A stretch of 23,244 bases of DNA from Acetothermia bacterium UBA7521 (lineage in GTDB: Bacteria > Bipolaricaulota > Bipolaricaulia > Bipolaricaulales > Bipolaricaulaceae). The position numbers and the translations under genes are program-made. Below the pieces are notes generated by a model. That model was given only the letters and a program-made list of their open reading frames with translations. It had not been told where the DNA came from and did not search any database. Shown here piece by piece: positions 22,229 through 23,244 of this stretch. The first letter of the stretch is position 1. Every line of letters starts with the position of its first letter. The DNA lies in NCBI GenBank assembly GCA_002479455.1, contig DLNB01000056.1, positions 1-23,244 on the forward strand. Direction: 5' to 3'.

Positions 22229-23244
22229 GTGCAAGGACGGAGGGCCAGACTCCTGATCGAGGTTGTGGACCGGTACATCCGGACCCGCCAACCTGTGTCC
22301 TCGCGCGAGATCGTGACCGAGTACCAGCACCGGTTCAGCCCGGCCACGATCCGCAACGAGCTCCTGGCCCTGGAGGGCGACGGTTACCTGTTGAAGCCCT
22401 ACCCCTCGTCGGGGCGGGTCCCCACGGCGTACGGGTTCCGGTTCTTCGCGGAGTGGCTTCTCGACCTGGCGGAGCTGGGGAGAGCACCGTCTGCCGTGCC
22501 AGCCGAGCGCCAGGAGATGGGACCGGGGATGCTCCCGGACCTCTACCGCAACACGGCGACCCTCCTCTCGGCGATGACGCAGGAGCTCGGGTTCGTCGTT
22601 CCTCCACCGCAGGACCACGCGCGCGTGAGCGCGCTGTTCATGCGGCGGGTCGGTCCAGAGACGCTGCTTGCGGTCACGGTGTCCGATCTCGGCACGGTGG
22701 ATTCTCGGCTGCTCCCGCTCGATCTTGACCTGGCGCCCGAGGAGCTGACGGAGGCCGAAGGGTTCCTCTGCCGCTGGCTTCGGGAGCACTCGCTGGCCGA
22801 GCGCCCCCTGGGAGGACCGCCGGTTCCCGACGGTTGGCACAGCCGGGCCGCCTTGGGGGCGCTGGCGATCCTGCGCCGGCTGATGGAACGTGAGCCGCAA
22901 CATGGGTTGTACATCGAGGGCTGGCCGCAGCTCCTCGCCGAACTCGCGGTGAAGTCGCCGGGTTGGGCGCTGGCCCGGGGGCAGGCCTTGTTGCGCGTGT
23001 TGGAGGAGGGGCCGGCGTTTGCCAGTCTCGTCTACGAGCTGCGTCGGGACCGCGAAGAGGACATCTCGGTTCACGTGGGAGATGCGTCGGTTCCCGAGCT
23101 CGAGGACCTGAGCCTCGTGTCGGCTCCGTACCTGGGGGGAAGCGGGGTCGTGGGCGTCATCGGTCCGCTGTGGATGGACTACGCCCGGGCTTTCTCCGCG
23201 GCGAGGTACGTGGCCGGTCGGCTGGGAGCGCTGCTTGCGGCCGG
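22229..23244 (+). CDS. hrcA: Heat-inducible transcription repressor HrcA (cut by the window end)
   Basis: HrcA represses hrcA-grpE-dnaK and groESL operons through CIRCE and depends on GroEL for activity. The frame opens at a GTG immediately after the in-frame TAA that ends CIRCE, so no earlier start is possible. It contains the winged-helix motifs PVSSREIV, SPATIRNEL (37-45) and SSGRVPT (60-66), and near the end the GAF-like signature VVGVIGPLWMDYARAFSAARYVAG. 338 full codons are visible; HrcA is usually about 340-350 residues, so only the last few are missing. grpE and dnaK would be expected downstream, outside the window. Confidence 0.95.
   Translation, partial: MQGRRARLLIEVVDRYIRTRQPVSSREIVTEYQHRFSPATIRNELLALEGDGYLLKPYPSSGRVPTAYGFRFFAEWLLDLAELGRAPSAVPAERQEMGPGMLPDLYRNTATLLSAMTQELGFVVPPPQDHARVSALFMRRVGPETLLAVTVSDLGTVDSRLLPLDLDLAPEELTEAEGFLCRWLREHSLAERPLGGPPVPDGWHSRAALGALAILRRLMEREPQHGLYIEGWPQLLAELAVKSPGWALARGQALLRVLEEGPAFASLVYELRRDREEDISVHVGDASVPELEDLSLVSAPYLGGSGVVGVIGPLWMDYARAFSAARYVAGRLGALLAA

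Overview
The window is GC-rich bacterial chromosome with every convincing gene on the + strand, mostly in tightly packed operons with strong Shine-Dalgarno (SD) sites and many GTG starts. secA and a CIRCE-controlled hrcA show that it is bacterial. The gene set (PgsB/PgsC/PgsW without PgsA, exported Ntn hydrolases, lone TRAP-type large permeases) would suit an uncultured deep-branching lineage such as Bipolaricaulota/Acetothermia. That placement is an impression from memory, not a result.

Layout. 1-402 is a non-coding repeat cluster: an inverted pair of a 9-nt-periodic sequence, then several small palindromic repeats. 403-5975 holds secA followed directly by pgsB, pgsC and pgsW, the synthetase and membrane proteins of a poly-gamma-glutamate (PGA)-type system; no pgsA/capA is present. 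After a 337-bp gap with a promoter and a structured leader, cassette 1 (6313-13233) encodes two exported C69 (Cys Ntn) peptidases, a secreted protein resembling DUF6305, a TRAP-type (DctM-like) permease, a 49-aa membrane protein and an exported AstE/AspA-type zinc deacylase. After a 410-bp gap with a promoter, cassette 2 (13644-22073) encodes two exported gamma-glutamyltransferase (GGT)-family (Thr Ntn) proteins, a second DUF6305-like protein with an added beta-rich domain, a zinc deacylase, a second permease, a 48-aa paralogue of the small membrane protein and a third zinc deacylase. hrcA (22229 to the window end) starts a heat-shock operon.

How it may work together (inference). The two cassettes share one plan: a pair of exported Ntn amidohydrolases, a secreted DUF6305-like protein, a DctM-like permease with a tiny membrane partner, and exported zinc amidohydrolases. 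Beside pgsBCW this looks like a locus that makes a gamma-linked glutamyl polymer or peptide and/or breaks it down outside the cytoplasmic membrane and re-imports the products. The most novel elements are the paired 48/49-aa membrane proteins, the possible replacement of DctP/DctQ by a DUF6305-like protein and a mini-subunit, and a second GGT homologue with an intact nucleophile but a rebuilt glutamate-binding pocket. Strong GC-rich hairpins after several stop codons probably divide each cassette into separately dosed transcripts.
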